DNA of 61,695 nt from an uncultured Prevotellaceae bacterium (GCA_947174565.1 CAMWJL010000003.1:1-61695), one strand, 5' to 3'; shown: positions 44,921-54,463, numbered from the stretch's first letter. The notes: generated from the letters alone by a model not told the origin. Made by a program: numbers and translations.

Positions 44921-46687
44921 TTATTTCACGCTTTCCAAGAAGTCGCGGAGCTGTTCAGCATCCACATCGCCCATCTGGTACTCTTTCTCGGCATCGTCTT
45001 TCACCATCTTGAGCCAAAGGGCGTGGGCTTCTTCTGCCTCGCGGAACCAGTGGTCGCGGTCGATGAAGAGATTGCTGCCCTGCTGCTGCATGATAGCGTT
45101 GGCATACGCCTGTTCGTGCTGCTTGTAGTGCTGGTGAATCTGCTGGAGAATGTCGCACAGCTCGGTGGTGGTGCTGATGCCACCACGCTCGATGTCGCGC
45201 ACCACGCTTTCGAGTTCGCTCTGTGGGGTCAGCATGCCCATCATGTCAACCCAACGCCCACCATTCGTCTCGTTGGTTTCAGTCGTGTTCTCTTGGAAAC
45301 AATGGTAGAGGAAAAGCTTGATGGCGAGTTCGTAGTACTGTATGCCTTTGAGCAGTGCTTTCCGCTTGATGCGGCAACCGCCATAGGTGAAGACATCGGT
45401 GCTTTCGGGGTTTTGCTGCAAGAGTTCTTCGAGCAGGGCTTTGCCATCCAGCACCGATTGGATGATGTAGGGATTTGGGAAAGCATAATTGATGAGGTCG
45501 GTGCGTGCGCTGAGGGGGCGTTTGTCTCGCTTGGGCCATTTGCCCACATCGCGCCAAGTGCCTACCGTGCGGAGGTTGATGCCCGGCACGAGCCAAGTGT
45601 CTCGTCCTTCGGCGATTACATAGCTGAACGGGAGCTTCTGCACTTGTGGATGGTTCTGCACTTTACCCATCACCATCGAGAAGCTGCCGATATGGGCAGG
45701 CCAGAGGATGTGGCTGCCAGAGGCGGTCTTGCTGCCGCGGTCGAGCGTGCCCCAGTGGATAGGTCCCATCTTGTAGGCGTGGTTGCTCTGGTTGGTGCCT
45801 GAGCCTGCGTTGTAGAAAGAGAATGCGCCGCCAATCAGCAGGGTGCTCTTGTGGTGGCTGGTGGCGAAAGGACCGCAGAAAGCGGCACAGGACTCGCCGT
45901 TGTCCATATAGCTGTTGGCAAAGAAGACGGTGGCTTCGGCCGAGAAGCCTTTGCCGATGTGGACGGATTCGCCCACGAAACTGCAATACACCTTTGCGCC
46001 ATCAATGATGCTTGCGCCTGCTGCCACCACGCTGTCTTCGATGATGACATCAGAGCCGATGAAGGTGGCTGCGTCGTCGGTGCTGAGGATGGTGCAGTTG
46101 CTGAGTTTGCAGCTGCCCTGCACCTCGCATCCCTCACCTATGCGTACATTATTCATCTCTTTCACGCCTACCACGCGAGAGTTGGAACCGATGTGGGGCG
46201 TTGACAATGTGGCGTTAATGGTGGCGAGTTCCTTCACTTTCGGGAAGTTAATCATGAGCCATGCTAACTGTGCTGTAAGCCCTTCAAAGATGACGATGTT
46301 GCCGTCGCCGCCCTCGTTGAGGATGGAGATTTCTGTCCCACAGCCAAAGGTGCTGCCCTCTTGGTTGGTGATGACCCCGATGTTTGCCACATAGCAGCGG
46401 TCGCCTATCTGGGTGTTGGAGATGTATCCGCGGATGTTCTCGATGAGGCAGTCGTCGCCGATGGTGACATTGCGCAGCACGGCATTGCGCACACAGCAGT
46501 GGCGGCGGAAGCCCTCTTCGAGTTCGACGGTTCCGTTCAGATTGCCGATTTCGTTATGCCCGTAGAGCATCACGTTGTTAAGGAACGAAGGCGCAAATCC
46601 TTCATCTACCAGTATGTCCGACCAGTCTTCGGCCCAACATCCATGCTCTTCCAACTGAGCGATTTCGTTTACTGTCAGTTCTCTCAT
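44921..46687 (-). CDS. DUF4954-type left-handed beta-helix protein
   Basis: 588 residues. Hexapeptide-type repeats run over most of the first ~330 residues (VLRNVTIGDDCLIENIRGYI, NTQIGDRCYVANIGVIT, IGSDVIIEDSVVAAGASIID). A conserved block SFYNAGSGTNQSNHAYKMGP and a helical C-terminus follow. This matches the DUF4954/DUF6819 family of Bacteroidetes, which are LbH acyltransferase-like or sugar-nucleotide-transferase-like proteins without a proven reaction. There is no signal peptide. It follows hflX by 50 nt on the same strand. Function is unassigned; acyl or nucleotidyl transfer is only a family-based guess. Confidence 0.82.
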   Translation of the reverse strand: MRELTVNEIAQLEEHGCWAEDWSDILVDEGFAPSFLNNVMLYGHNEIGNLNGTVELEEGFRRHCCVRNAVLRNVTIGDDCLIENIRGYISNTQIGDRCYVANIGVITNQEGSTFGCGTEISILNEGGDGNIVIFEGLTAQLAWLMINFPKVKELATINATLSTPHIGSNSRVVGVKEMNNVRIGEGCEVQGSCKLSNCTILSTDDAATFIGSDVIIEDSVVAAGASIIDGAKVYCSFVGESVHIGKGFSAEATVFFANSYMDNGESCAAFCGPFATSHHKSTLLIGGAFSFYNAGSGTNQSNHAYKMGPIHWGTLDRGSKTASGSHILWPAHIGSFSMVMGKVQNHPQVQKLPFSYVIAEGRDTWLVPGINLRTVGTWRDVGKWPKRDKRPLSARTDLINYAFPNPYIIQSVLDGKALLEELLQQNPESTDVFTYGGCRIKRKALLKGIQYYELAIKLFLYHCFQENTTETNETNGGRWVDMMGMLTPQSELESVVRDIERGGISTTTELCDILQQIHQHYKQHEQAYANAIMQQQGSNLFIDRDHWFREAEEAHALWLKMVKDDAEKEYQMGDVDAEQLRDFLESVK

Positions 46688-46737
46688 TGTGTGTCCTTTT
46701 TTGGGGCGTCTTAGGTATTATTTATGTGGATTGCGGT

Positions 46738-48252
46738 TTATACGTCTTGGGCATTCACGCCCTCTTCGCTTGTGTCGTAGTCGTCGAACAAGAAGTCGTT
46801 GTAGGGATATTTCTGTACGTGCATTTCACGCACTTTCGCATAGAGCGTCTCTTTCAACGCTTCCACATTCTCGCGTTGGGTAGCCGAAATGAACAGACAG
46901 TTGTCGTTGAGCTTTGCCATCCATGTGCGGATAAGTTCGTCCAGCGGGATGTTCTCTTTCGTGCGTGGCGTGAGGTCGTCCAGCTCTTTCTCCACCCATG
47001 TGTAGGCATCAATCTTGTTGAAAATGATAATCATGGGCTTGTCCGCACAGCCGAGGTCTCCCAGCGTCTTCTCCACCACCTGAATCTGCTCCTCGAAGTC
47101 GGGATGGCTGATGTCAACCACATGGAGCAGGAGGTCGGCCTCGCGCACCTCGTCGAGCGTGCTCTTGAACGACTCCACAAGGTCGGTCGGAAGTTTGCGG
47201 ATGAAGCCAACCGTGTCGGACAGGAGAAAAGGCAGGTTGCCAATGATGACCTTGCGCACGGTGGTGTCGAGCGTGGCGAAGAGCTTGTTCTCGGCAAAGA
47301 TGTCGCTCTTGGCAAGGAGGTTCATGAGGGTGGATTTGCCCACGTTGGTGTATCCCACTAATGCCACGCGGATGAGCCGTCCGCGGTTCTTGCGCTGCGT
47401 CGTCTTCTGCTGGTCAATCTCCACAAGGCGTTGCTTGAGCAGGGAGATGCGGTGGCGGATGATGCGTTGGTCCATCTCCAACTGCGTCTCGCCAGGTCCT
47501 CTCAGCCCCACGCTTCCGCCCCGTTGGCGTTCCAAGTGTGTCCACAGGCGAGTGAGTCGGGGGAGCATGTACCGATACTGCGCCAACTCCACTTGGGTCT
47601 TGGCGGCAGCGGTCTGGGCACGCATGGCAAAGATGTCGAGGATGAGGCTGGTGCGGTCGAGTATCTTCACTTGCAGCACCTGCTCAATGTTGCGGATTTG
47701 CTTGGCAGAGAGTTCGTCGTCGAAGATGACCATGCCGACTGGTTGCGGCACATTCTCTTGCGCCAGTTGCTGGTTCTTGAGCAGTTTCTCCAGCTTGCGT
47801 TGACGCTTGCTCTTATGCTCAGATGCGTTCTCATTCTCCGTATAATCGTCCCCGTGACGCGCTTTCGTGCCCGTCACGATGCAGGCCTCGTATGGGCGTC
47901 CCAATGCCAACTGCTCTTCCCAATAGGCATCCACCTCGTCCTGCTTCTCCTTGATGAACTGCGCAATCTCTTCGAGCTTTCCCGTGCCTAAATAGGTGAC
48001 ACTGCTGGGACCGTTCATCTTCTGCGTATAGCGTTTGATGACCTTGGCTCCAGCCGTCTCGGCCAAAAACTCCAGCTCGTTCAGATATTCCTCCGTCTTC
48101 TTCTCGTTCTGTCGAGGTGTGATAAGGCCCACGATGACAGCCGTTTCCACCTTTGTCTCCGTGATGACAAATTGACCCCGCTTTCTTGCCGCTCGCTCCG
48201 CAGCATCCAAGCGAACTTGGTCACGCTCTTGTTCGTTTGTCTGTTCTTTCAT
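46738..48252 (-). CDS. hflX: Ribosome-associated GTPase HflX
   Basis: 504 residues. The N-terminal HflX domain ([20 protein letters not shown]...[10 protein letters not shown]) contains an unusual acidic insertion near residues 120-155 ([20 protein letters not shown]). [20 protein letters not shown] is the HflX linker signature. The G domain has [15 protein letters not shown] (P-loop), [13 protein letters not shown] (G3) and IIFNKID (G4). HflX splits stalled or hibernating 70S ribosomes. A -7 box TATCTTTG (48280-48273) lies 20 nt before the ATG. Confidence 0.95.
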   Translation of the reverse strand: MKEQTNEQERDQVRLDAAERAARKRGQFVITETKVETAVIVGLITPRQNEKKTEEYLNELEFLAETAGAKVIKRYTQKMNGPSSVTYLGTGKLEEIAQFIKEKQDEVDAYWEEQLALGRPYEACIVTGTKARHGDDYTENENASEHKSKRQRKLEKLLKNQQLAQENVPQPVGMVIFDDELSAKQIRNIEQVLQVKILDRTSLILDIFAMRAQTAAAKTQVELAQYRYMLPRLTRLWTHLERQRGGSVGLRGPGETQLEMDQRIIRHRISLLKQRLVEIDQQKTTQRKNRGRLIRVALVGYTNVGKSTLMNLLAKSDIFAENKLFATLDTTVRKVIIGNLPFLLSDTVGFIRKLPTDLVESFKSTLDEVREADLLLHVVDISHPDFEEQIQVVEKTLGDLGCADKPMIIIFNKIDAYTWVEKELDDLTPRTKENIPLDELIRTWMAKLNDNCLFISATQRENVEALKETLYAKVREMHVQKYPYNDFLFDDYDTSEEGVNAQDV

Positions 48253-48272
48253 TCAAATCTGATTTGATGATG

Positions 48273-48280
48273 CAAAGATA
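48273..48280 (-). promoter_or_regulatory. -7 box of hflX
   Basis: TATCTTTG on the reverse strand, 20 nt before ATG 48252; the -33 region is T-rich (TTTTCTG) but not consensus. Confidence 0.45.
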
Positions 48281-48543
48281 TAATTTTTTACAGAAAAGAA
48301 CCTCATTCCGACCGATTTCATCCCCAAAAGCATGAATAGTTTCTTGCTTTCTGTTAGAAATCAACCAAATATCTTGAACTTCTTTGACAACAAGCCATCA
48401 TCGTCAGGCAAAGACCACACTGACCACACCAACCGAATCAAGGTGTCCCACCTCATCTTGTCCCGAACGGAAAGATTCGATGCACAAACAGAGCTTCCAC
48501 CCTCACTCCTCGCCCCCATTTCTCACCCCCTTGAAATCCCACC

Positions 48544-48615
48544 AAAATCGATGTCCCCGACTCCGACCAATCGGAGTCGGGGACATCGGCAAGTCGGAGT
48601 CGGGGACTCCGATTT
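48544..48615 (-). repeat. 72-bp triple-palindrome core, copy D (reverse orientation)
   Basis: Read on the reverse strand: AAATC, box GGAGTCCCCGACTCC, spacer GACTTGCC, box GATGTCCCCGACTCC, spacer GATTGGTC, box GGAGTCGGGGACATC, GATTTT. The left arm is at 48616-48702 and the right arm at about 48455-48543. It occupies most of the 545-bp gap 48253-48797 between hflX and the PHP phosphatase gene; no gene is seen there. Confidence 0.9.
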
Positions 48616-48723
48616 AGAGGCTGTGGAATCGCTCCACACCGAAGCACCTTTCTGCATACCTCAAACCTCCCCGTCTGAATACAAAAGTGCTGTTCTTCTC
48701 CCATGTTAAAGCGAAAAACGAAA

Positions 48724-48777
48724 AACGCCGTCGGTCTCTTCGTCACTCATACGAGCAACAAAGAGACCGACGGCGTT
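48724..48777 (-). terminator. Terminator of the capsule-export operon
   Basis: AACGCCGTCGGTCTCTT (48724-48740) and its exact complement (48761-48777) form a 17-bp stem. On the reverse strand, TTTTTCGTTTTTCG follows the stem. It is 20 nt after the stop at 48798. Confidence 0.82.
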
Positions 48778-48797
48778 CATTGGATGTTCTTCCGTTC

Positions 48798-49517
48798 TTA
48801 GAAAATCTTATTTTGTATGCGTGGCAACAGTTCCACCACTTCTTTCTTTAAGGCTTTTGTATTGATTGCCTGCTGAAAATGGTCCAGCACATGCAAATCT
48901 GACCCGAAGAAACTGTAATACCCTTTTGCTAACAGCGCACAGGCTTTCTCTTGTGCAGGCTTGCCATACCCACCAGCCAAGGAAACGACATTCATTTGCA
49001 ACTTCACGCCCTTGGAGTAAAGATTGTCGTAATCATTGTCGTCCATGTAGCGGTAACGCTCGGGGTGGGCGAGGATGGGCGTATAGCCAGCCTCCATGAT
49101 TCGTCCAAGCGTGGCATGGAAATCAAGTGGCGGCTGATAGTAAGAGGTCTCCACCAGCAGATGGTCGCCTTTCGGACCAATGGGAAGGAGTGTGCCAGAG
49201 GCGAAACGCTCATTGAAAAGATTGTCAAGCATATTCTCTGCCGCAAGATTCAACTTCACAGGTCCTTGGTAAGCCTCGGTCAGTTCATCGTAGCGAGCGC
49301 GCAATTCCCCGGGAGTGTTAGGCATGTCTTCCATGATGTGTGGCGTGAGCCAAACCTCACGGATGCCTATCTTCTCGTAGTAGGCAAGTACAGCCAAGGA
49401 GTCTTGCATCGTCTCAATGCCATCATCTACACCAGGCAGGATGTGGCTATGCCAGTCGGTGGCGGCATTGAAAATGCCTGTATTAACTAATTTCTTTTTA
49501 TTGTTGAAGAACAGCAT
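48798..49517 (-). CDS. CpsB/CapC-type PHP protein-tyrosine phosphatase
   Basis: 239 residues. The PHP metal motifs are present: DWHSHILPGVDDGIETMQDS (first His pair), VWLTPHIMEDMPN, ILAHPERYRYM and FFGSDLHVLDHF. CpsB/Wzb-like members dephosphorylate the tyrosine autokinase that controls capsule chain length. It is the last gene of an operon with Wzz- and Wza-like genes (64-nt gap). No tyrosine-kinase C-terminal tail is visible in the Wzz-like protein, so the kinase substrate must lie elsewhere or the target differs. Confidence 0.9.
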   Translation of the reverse strand: MLFFNNKKKLVNTGIFNAATDWHSHILPGVDDGIETMQDSLAVLAYYEKIGIREVWLTPHIMEDMPNTPGELRARYDELTEAYQGPVKLNLAAENMLDNLFNERFASGTLLPIGPKGDHLLVETSYYQPPLDFHATLGRIMEAGYTPILAHPERYRYMDDNDYDNLYSKGVKLQMNVVSLAGGYGKPAQEKACALLAKGYYSFFGSDLHVLDHFQQAINTKALKKEVVELLPRIQNKIF

Positions 49518-49581
49518 ACACTTATATGAATCTTAAACAAAAGAAGAGCACGTCAGCACATCAATCTTTTGAACGAATCGT

Positions 49582-50694
49582 TCAATCCATACCTAACAGG
49601 GATTTGAGTTGACCTTCCCGATACAGAACCCATGCGGAAGTCCCCAAGAATGCCAAGAGCATGATAATCAATACAATCTTGGTTCGTCCTGGTCCTGCTT
49701 TCTCCACTGGCACTGTCGCACTCTGCAAAGTGGTGAACGAAGGGGTTTCTTCCTGCACCTTTGCTTTGGCGGTCTGCAACTGTTGGGCTAACATATTGAA
49801 GTTGTTGAACTGCAGCTGCATCTCGTTCTCCAAATTGTTGAGTGTTGTGCGGTCTGTCTGATAAATCAGGTCCTGATTGGCATCGGCATACGTGGCATAC
49901 TCCTCGCGAGCAAGGTCGTAGGCAACCTTTGCTGAATCGTAAAGATTTTGTGTGTAATCAAGGTCAACGCGTGCTTTCTTCGTGCGATAGGCAGTAATGA
50001 AATCCTGCAAACGTGAACGCACAGAGTCTGCCATCATAGCACAAATGAACGGGTCTTGGTCAGTAATAGAAATCGTAATGACCAACGTCTTGTCATCTAC
50101 ATCACATGTGATTATTTTTTCTAGCCCCTTGACAACCTCTGCTTGTTCCTTGGTCAACTGGAAAGGATTCACGACGTTAGCTGTGTCAGCGTCGTCTCCT
50201 GCAATCAGGTAAGCCACCCATCCAATCGTTCCCTTGATAGCACTTGACCACCACGGACTTTTTTGACCATTTGTCAAATAGTCGTAATAAGTCGTCACAC
50301 GAGTGCTGTCCATCTTGTGAACGGGAATATCAAAGAGCGAAACCTTGAAGTCGGTCGAGTTGACCAAATCGGGATAAAGCGTAGGATTGAGCGCATCGGA
50401 ACCAACTCCAGCACCACGCGCCCCCAACAGACTTCGCAATGCACTTCCGCCAAGCATAGACATAGAGGAACTTCCCCCAGACAATTCAGGGGCAAGTTGT
50501 ACTTCGCATTGATAATAGTTGGGCAATGAGAGGACAATGATGCACGACAGGATGAACACGATGGGTAACACCTTGACATAAAGCCTTCTGTTATCTTTCA
50601 ATGCCGCATAGATAGAAGTGAAATCAATGCCGCTATCCTCTTCTTCTATCTTCTCTATTTGTGTATTATCTACTAAGTCTTTCTGATTAGCCAT
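49582..50694 (-). CDS. Wzz-type polysaccharide chain-length determinant / co-polymerase
   Basis: 370 residues. An N-terminal cytoplasmic stretch precedes a membrane helix (KVLPIVFILSCIIVLSL, ~residues 42-58). A large periplasmic domain with coiled-coil character follows (YTQNLYDSAKVAYDLAREEY, LENEMQLQFNNFNMLAQQL), and a second helix lies near the C-terminus (IVLIIMLLAFLGTSAWVLY). ATVPVEKAGPGRTKIV is the proline-rich Wzz motif before TM2. No kinase domain is attached. It works with the Wza-like channel encoded 14 nt upstream in capsule or exopolysaccharide export across the envelope. Confidence 0.9.
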   Translation of the reverse strand: MANQKDLVDNTQIEKIEEEDSGIDFTSIYAALKDNRRLYVKVLPIVFILSCIIVLSLPNYYQCEVQLAPELSGGSSSMSMLGGSALRSLLGARGAGVGSDALNPTLYPDLVNSTDFKVSLFDIPVHKMDSTRVTTYYDYLTNGQKSPWWSSAIKGTIGWVAYLIAGDDADTANVVNPFQLTKEQAEVVKGLEKIITCDVDDKTLVITISITDQDPFICAMMADSVRSRLQDFITAYRTKKARVDLDYTQNLYDSAKVAYDLAREEYATYADANQDLIYQTDRTTLNNLENEMQLQFNNFNMLAQQLQTAKAKVQEETPSFTTLQSATVPVEKAGPGRTKIVLIIMLLAFLGTSAWVLYREGQLKSLLGMD

Positions 50695-50708
50695 AAGAAT
50701 ATCATTGT

Positions 50709-53165
50709 TTATTTGGTCAGATAAGAAATGAGAGCAACCATTGTAGCAAGAGGCGTAAGCACACTACCCAGTACCGCAAAGTTACTAAGGTCAACATTCT
50801 TCTTCTTTTTGCTTGGCACAAAAATCTGACTGCCTGGTTCTATCTTAGTATTACGACTCACTTTGTCCATCATTCCGTTTTGATACACGACGAACATCTT
50901 CTTCTTCTTAGCAGTTTCGCTGAATCCGCCTGCATTTTGGACATACCACTTATAGTTCTTTCCATCTACATAGGTAACGGTGTTGGGAAACTGGACATCA
51001 CCAGCGATGGCTACTGTTCCATTATATTCAGGTATCTCAATCTGGTCATTTTCACGCAATACGATATCATAAGGACTGCCAGGATTAGCCAAAGCCTTTT
51101 CCAAATCAATACCAATCACATAAGTGTCCTTCAAGTCTATTTTGTTCCAAGCAATGGAGTCCTTTTCGGAAAGCGTGTTCGTAATGTTTTCCAACACGGC
51201 TGTCTTACGAATGCGTTCTTCCTCACTCATCTGGCGAATGAGACGTGCGCCTTTAATATAAGCATCGATAGTCACTCCTCCTGCCATTTGGATGGCATCT
51301 GTCAATCGCAGGTTCTTTTTCTCAAGCGTGAAAGCACCCTCGTAGTTCACTTCACCTGTAACAGTGATATTCTTAGGCATCACATAGCCAGGGCTGCGGC
51401 GTACATGCACCACATCGTAAGGTTTGAGGATGAACTGGCGTGCTTCGTTGACCACAAGTCCATCTTTCAGGTCAAATTGGAAAGTCTCGGAGATGTCACG
51501 AGTCTTCTCGGTAGAATAGGGGTCGTCGATACGACGGCTGACATCCACACGAGCTAACGATGCTCCATCACGCAAGCCACCTGCCTGTACAATAAGGTCT
51601 TCAATGGTTGTATTGTCAGCATATTGGTAGGTGCCAGGGGTCATTACCTCACCAGTGATAGTGAAGAAACGTTCCTTTCGCAATTCTTCTTGTGTTGGAA
51701 TAAACACAACGTCCTCATTCTTCAATGGAATATCAGCGGCAGTACCATCCATAATGCCCTTCACATCGACAGGAATCACCTCTAAAGAGCGGTCTTCTTT
51801 CAATCTGTGGATGATAGCGTGGTCAAGGAAAGCATCCTCCGTCAATCCTGCCGCAGCCTGAATGAGGCTTCTGACAGAACAAACATCGCCGTTCAGATTG
51901 AACATGCCTGGGCGGAATACCGCACCCTTAATCTCTACCATGTTTTCATAACGGTTGAGAATGGCGTCAACCGACACAACATCACCATCATCCAGCGTGA
52001 AGGCGTTCATTTCAAATTCGTCTATGTTGTGTACAGTGTACCGTTCCCCTGTCTGTCGAACAAGGCGAACCATCTTCTTGTAAGCGTCGCCCGTAAAGCC
52101 ACCAGCATATTTAATCAATGTGCCAACGGTCTCGCTCTTGCGCATTTCGTAGTACATGGGGCGTTTCACATTGCCTGTGATACCTACGAGGCACTCGTAA
52201 GGGTCAACCTGAATGACATCGCCGTCCTGCAACATCACATTGCCAGCTAAACGCCCGTTGAGAATGTATTCATAGATGTCAACCACCGTCACCAAACGTC
52301 CGTTGCGATATACTTTCACATTACGCAGAGTACCCAACTGATTGATACCTCCTGCACGATAAAGAGCGTGGAACACAGTGGCAAAGGCCGAAAGTTGATA
52401 AGTACCAGGAGTCTTCACCTCGCCCATTACATTGATCATGATGGTGCGTGTCTGCCCCAGTGTCAGCCGCACATCCGAAGTGGAATAATGTGCCCCCACA
52501 GTAGAGCGAATCTTCCTTTGTGCTTCAGACACGGTAAGTCCGTTCACAGCCACTGGACCCACATTTGCTACAGTGATAGTGCCTTCGGGAGAAACTGTGT
52601 ATATAAGTGTTTTCTGCGAAGCACCATAAATGTCAATAACAAGCTGGTCGCCAGGCCCCAGCACATAATTCTGCGGCGTGGCAAGGTTCATGTTTGGCTC
52701 AAACGAAAGCGCACGCTGGTTGAAGATGTCACGACCGAAAACGCGCTTACCTGCTGCCTCGCCTTGAACATCTTGGGTAGCCAAAACGTCACGTTCAGCC
52801 TCGGCATGCTCTTCTGCCGCATCTTGATACACTTCACCCGTTGTGCCGCGCTGTCCTGTGGTCACCTCTTGTGTGGTAGTACCATCGCCATTTCCCTGCA
52901 TACGATTCACGGCTATTGGTACACTGCCATCAGTTGTGGTTGCCCCCCCCTTGGTTTTCATCTGCTCCTCGTATTGGTTTCGGATGCGGCGAATCTGTTC
53001 TATCTGTACGCCACGCTGCATTAACTTCGTGACAATCTGTGACTGGCTGGTACCAATCTTGGTCTCGTTACGCACAAAATCCATGACTTGAGTGTCCGAC
53101 ATCTGACCAAACGCACTCACGATTGCAGCCAAACTGAGCATGACTGCCAATAGACTTCTTTTCAT
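50709..53165 (-). CDS. Wza-like polysaccharide export outer-membrane protein with multiple SLBB domains
   Basis: 818 residues from ATG 53165 (signal peptide MKRSLLAVMLSLAAIVSAFG). After a linker the Poly_export domain starts at NYVLGPGDQLVIDIYGASQK. A series of SLBB repeats follows (IMINVMGEVKTPGTYQLSAF, VGITGNVKRPMYYEMRKSET, VEIKGAVFRPGMFNLNGDVC, FTITGEVMTPGTYQYADNTT, ITVTGEVNYEGAFTLEKKNL, VAIAGDVQFPNTVTYVDGKN). A hydrophobic C-terminus (VLTPLATMVALISYL) ends it. It forms the outer-membrane export channel. The coding sequence holds an eight-G run at 52943-52950 (residues ~72-74). It is first gene of the operon. Confidence 0.92.
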   Translation of the reverse strand: MKRSLLAVMLSLAAIVSAFGQMSDTQVMDFVRNETKIGTSQSQIVTKLMQRGVQIEQIRRIRNQYEEQMKTKGGATTTDGSVPIAVNRMQGNGDGTTTQEVTTGQRGTTGEVYQDAAEEHAEAERDVLATQDVQGEAAGKRVFGRDIFNQRALSFEPNMNLATPQNYVLGPGDQLVIDIYGASQKTLIYTVSPEGTITVANVGPVAVNGLTVSEAQRKIRSTVGAHYSTSDVRLTLGQTRTIMINVMGEVKTPGTYQLSAFATVFHALYRAGGINQLGTLRNVKVYRNGRLVTVVDIYEYILNGRLAGNVMLQDGDVIQVDPYECLVGITGNVKRPMYYEMRKSETVGTLIKYAGGFTGDAYKKMVRLVRQTGERYTVHNIDEFEMNAFTLDDGDVVSVDAILNRYENMVEIKGAVFRPGMFNLNGDVCSVRSLIQAAAGLTEDAFLDHAIIHRLKEDRSLEVIPVDVKGIMDGTAADIPLKNEDVVFIPTQEELRKERFFTITGEVMTPGTYQYADNTTIEDLIVQAGGLRDGASLARVDVSRRIDDPYSTEKTRDISETFQFDLKDGLVVNEARQFILKPYDVVHVRRSPGYVMPKNITVTGEVNYEGAFTLEKKNLRLTDAIQMAGGVTIDAYIKGARLIRQMSEEERIRKTAVLENITNTLSEKDSIAWNKIDLKDTYVIGIDLEKALANPGSPYDIVLRENDQIEIPEYNGTVAIAGDVQFPNTVTYVDGKNYKWYVQNAGGFSETAKKKKMFVVYQNGMMDKVSRNTKIEPGSQIFVPSKKKKNVDLSNFAVLGSVLTPLATMVALISYLTK

Positions 53166-53256
53166 TTTAATATACACCTTGTTATTTGTTTTTTTTACGT
53201 TCTCAAATGCGTGCCATACTTTGAGATTGGTTGGCGCACAATACACTCATCCGTTG

Positions 53257-53264
53257 CAAAGTTA
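53257..53264 (-). promoter_or_regulatory. -7 box of the capsule-export operon
   Basis: TAACTTTG on the reverse strand, 91 nt before ATG 53165, leaving an unusually long leader of about 85 nt. No consensus -33. Confidence 0.45.
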
Positions 53265-53472
53265 TAACTTTTTCTCCTTATTTGTGTTAGATGCTGATTT
53301 TTTTTCAAAAAAAACGAAAAGAATGGCGTGTTTTTTATGCTGTTTGACACCGACCGTATCCATCACAGTGGTGTCGTGCAACCGTTTTGTGAAGTTGTTG
53401 GTTATGTAGTTATACCTCTTGCTGTTTTCATCAATATGGTTGTCTCGTGTGAAGTGTGCTTCCACAGCCTCT

Positions 53473-53544
53473 AAATCGGAGTCCCCGACATCGGTCGGTC
53501 GGAGTCGGGGACACCGATTGACCGATGTCGGGGACATCGATTTT
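53473..53544 (+). repeat. 72-bp triple-palindrome core, copy E
   Basis: AAATC, box GGAGTCCCCGACATC, spacer GGTCGGTC, box GGAGTCGGGGACACC, spacer GATTGACC, box GATGTCGGGGACATC, GATTTT. It lies in the 433-bp gap 53166-53598 between the Wza-like gene and the TPR gene, 308 bp from the Wza start codon. The near left arm (GTGTGAAGTGTGCTTCCACA) is conserved; further out similarity is weak. Confidence 0.9.
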
Positions 53545-53598
53545 GGGGGATATTTTAGAGGGTGAGAAATAATAGGTGTGGGGTGAGTTTTGGGGAGT

Positions 53599-54459
53599 TT
53601 ACCGGCACTGCTTCAATTCCTCTTTCAGCTGGCCTCGGGGGATGCCGAGTTCGATGGCTCGTTCAAAGTCTTTTTTTGCAAGGTGTTTGTGGTTTTCCGT
53701 GAGGTGGAGGTAGGCACGGGTGAGGACGAGGTTGCGGTTCTCGGGGTCGATGTTGAGGGCTTTGTCCAGGTCTATGATGGCAAGCTCTGGCTGTCCTGCT
53801 TCTGCCTCTATCTCGGCACGGATGGAGTAGAGTTCGGCTGTGTCGGGGTATTGGTCGATGAGGACGGAGAGGCGCGATAGGGCTTCTTGGGGCTTTCCCG
53901 CGTTTTGATAGAGGAGGGCGACACCGAGCAGGGCGGCATAGTTGTCGGGTTGGAGGGTGAGCAGACGCTCATAGTCGGCTTGGGCGCTGAGGTAGTCGCG
54001 GTGTTGCTGATGGATGTAGGCGCGGTTGAGCAGGGCATCGGCGTGGTTGGGGTCGATGTCGAGCATCTTGGTGTAGTTCATCAGTGCTTTGTTGAGGTTG
54101 CCCAAAGAGAGGTAGAGGTCGGCCTGTGCCTTGAGGATGGGGAGGTTGAGTGGGGCGATGCCTAAGGCCATGTCGTAGCTGGCGAGTGCCTTGATGGGGA
54201 TGCCTTGTGCCACTTGAACGTGGGCTATGTTGGCGTATGTGAGGGCGTTGCGGATGTCGTCGGGCGAGAGGCGGAGTGCCTGACGGAAGTGTTCAATGGC
54301 TTCGTCGTATTGTTGGGCTTGTGCGGCTGCCAAGCCTTGCTCAATGCACGTCTCGTAGGTCTGGGCGGAGGCGAGCGGTGTGAAGTGTAGGATGCAGCAT
54401 AGGGCTATCGCCTTGCTGAGTGTGTGGCTGTTGCGCCTGTTGCGTGTTGCAGCGGGCAT
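53599..54459 (-). CDS. Secreted tetratricopeptide-repeat protein
   Basis: 286 residues from ATG 54459, with a signal peptide (AIALCCILHFTPLASA). About six TPR units follow (AAQAQQYDEAIEHFRQALRL, LYLSLGNLNKALMNYTKMLD, DYLSAQADYERLLTLQPDNY, EIEAEAGQPELAIIDLDKAL, LHLTENHKHLAKKDFERAIE). The frame opens earlier (54555), but that part overlaps rsgA and lacks family features; ATG 54459 is 4 nt after the rsgA stop. It is probably a periplasmic or outer-membrane-associated scaffold; partner unknown. Confidence 0.85.
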   Translation of the reverse strand: MPAATRNRRNSHTLSKAIALCCILHFTPLASAQTYETCIEQGLAAAQAQQYDEAIEHFRQALRLSPDDIRNALTYANIAHVQVAQGIPIKALASYDMALGIAPLNLPILKAQADLYLSLGNLNKALMNYTKMLDIDPNHADALLNRAYIHQQHRDYLSAQADYERLLTLQPDNYAALLGVALLYQNAGKPQEALSRLSVLIDQYPDTAELYSIRAEIEAEAGQPELAIIDLDKALNIDPENRNLVLTRAYLHLTENHKHLAKKDFERAIELGIPRGQLKEELKQCR

Positions 54460-54463
54460 GGGG

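Noticed and set aside
48544..48615. A similar peptide (SPTPTNRSRGHR...VGDSDLEAV) is open through all five 72-bp cores
   Set aside because: The fixed 72-bp length keeps one frame open, but starts, ends and flanking residues differ at each locus, there is no consistent ribosome-binding site, and the 23-bp period and inversions are better explained at DNA level. A dN/dS test on more copies would settle it.
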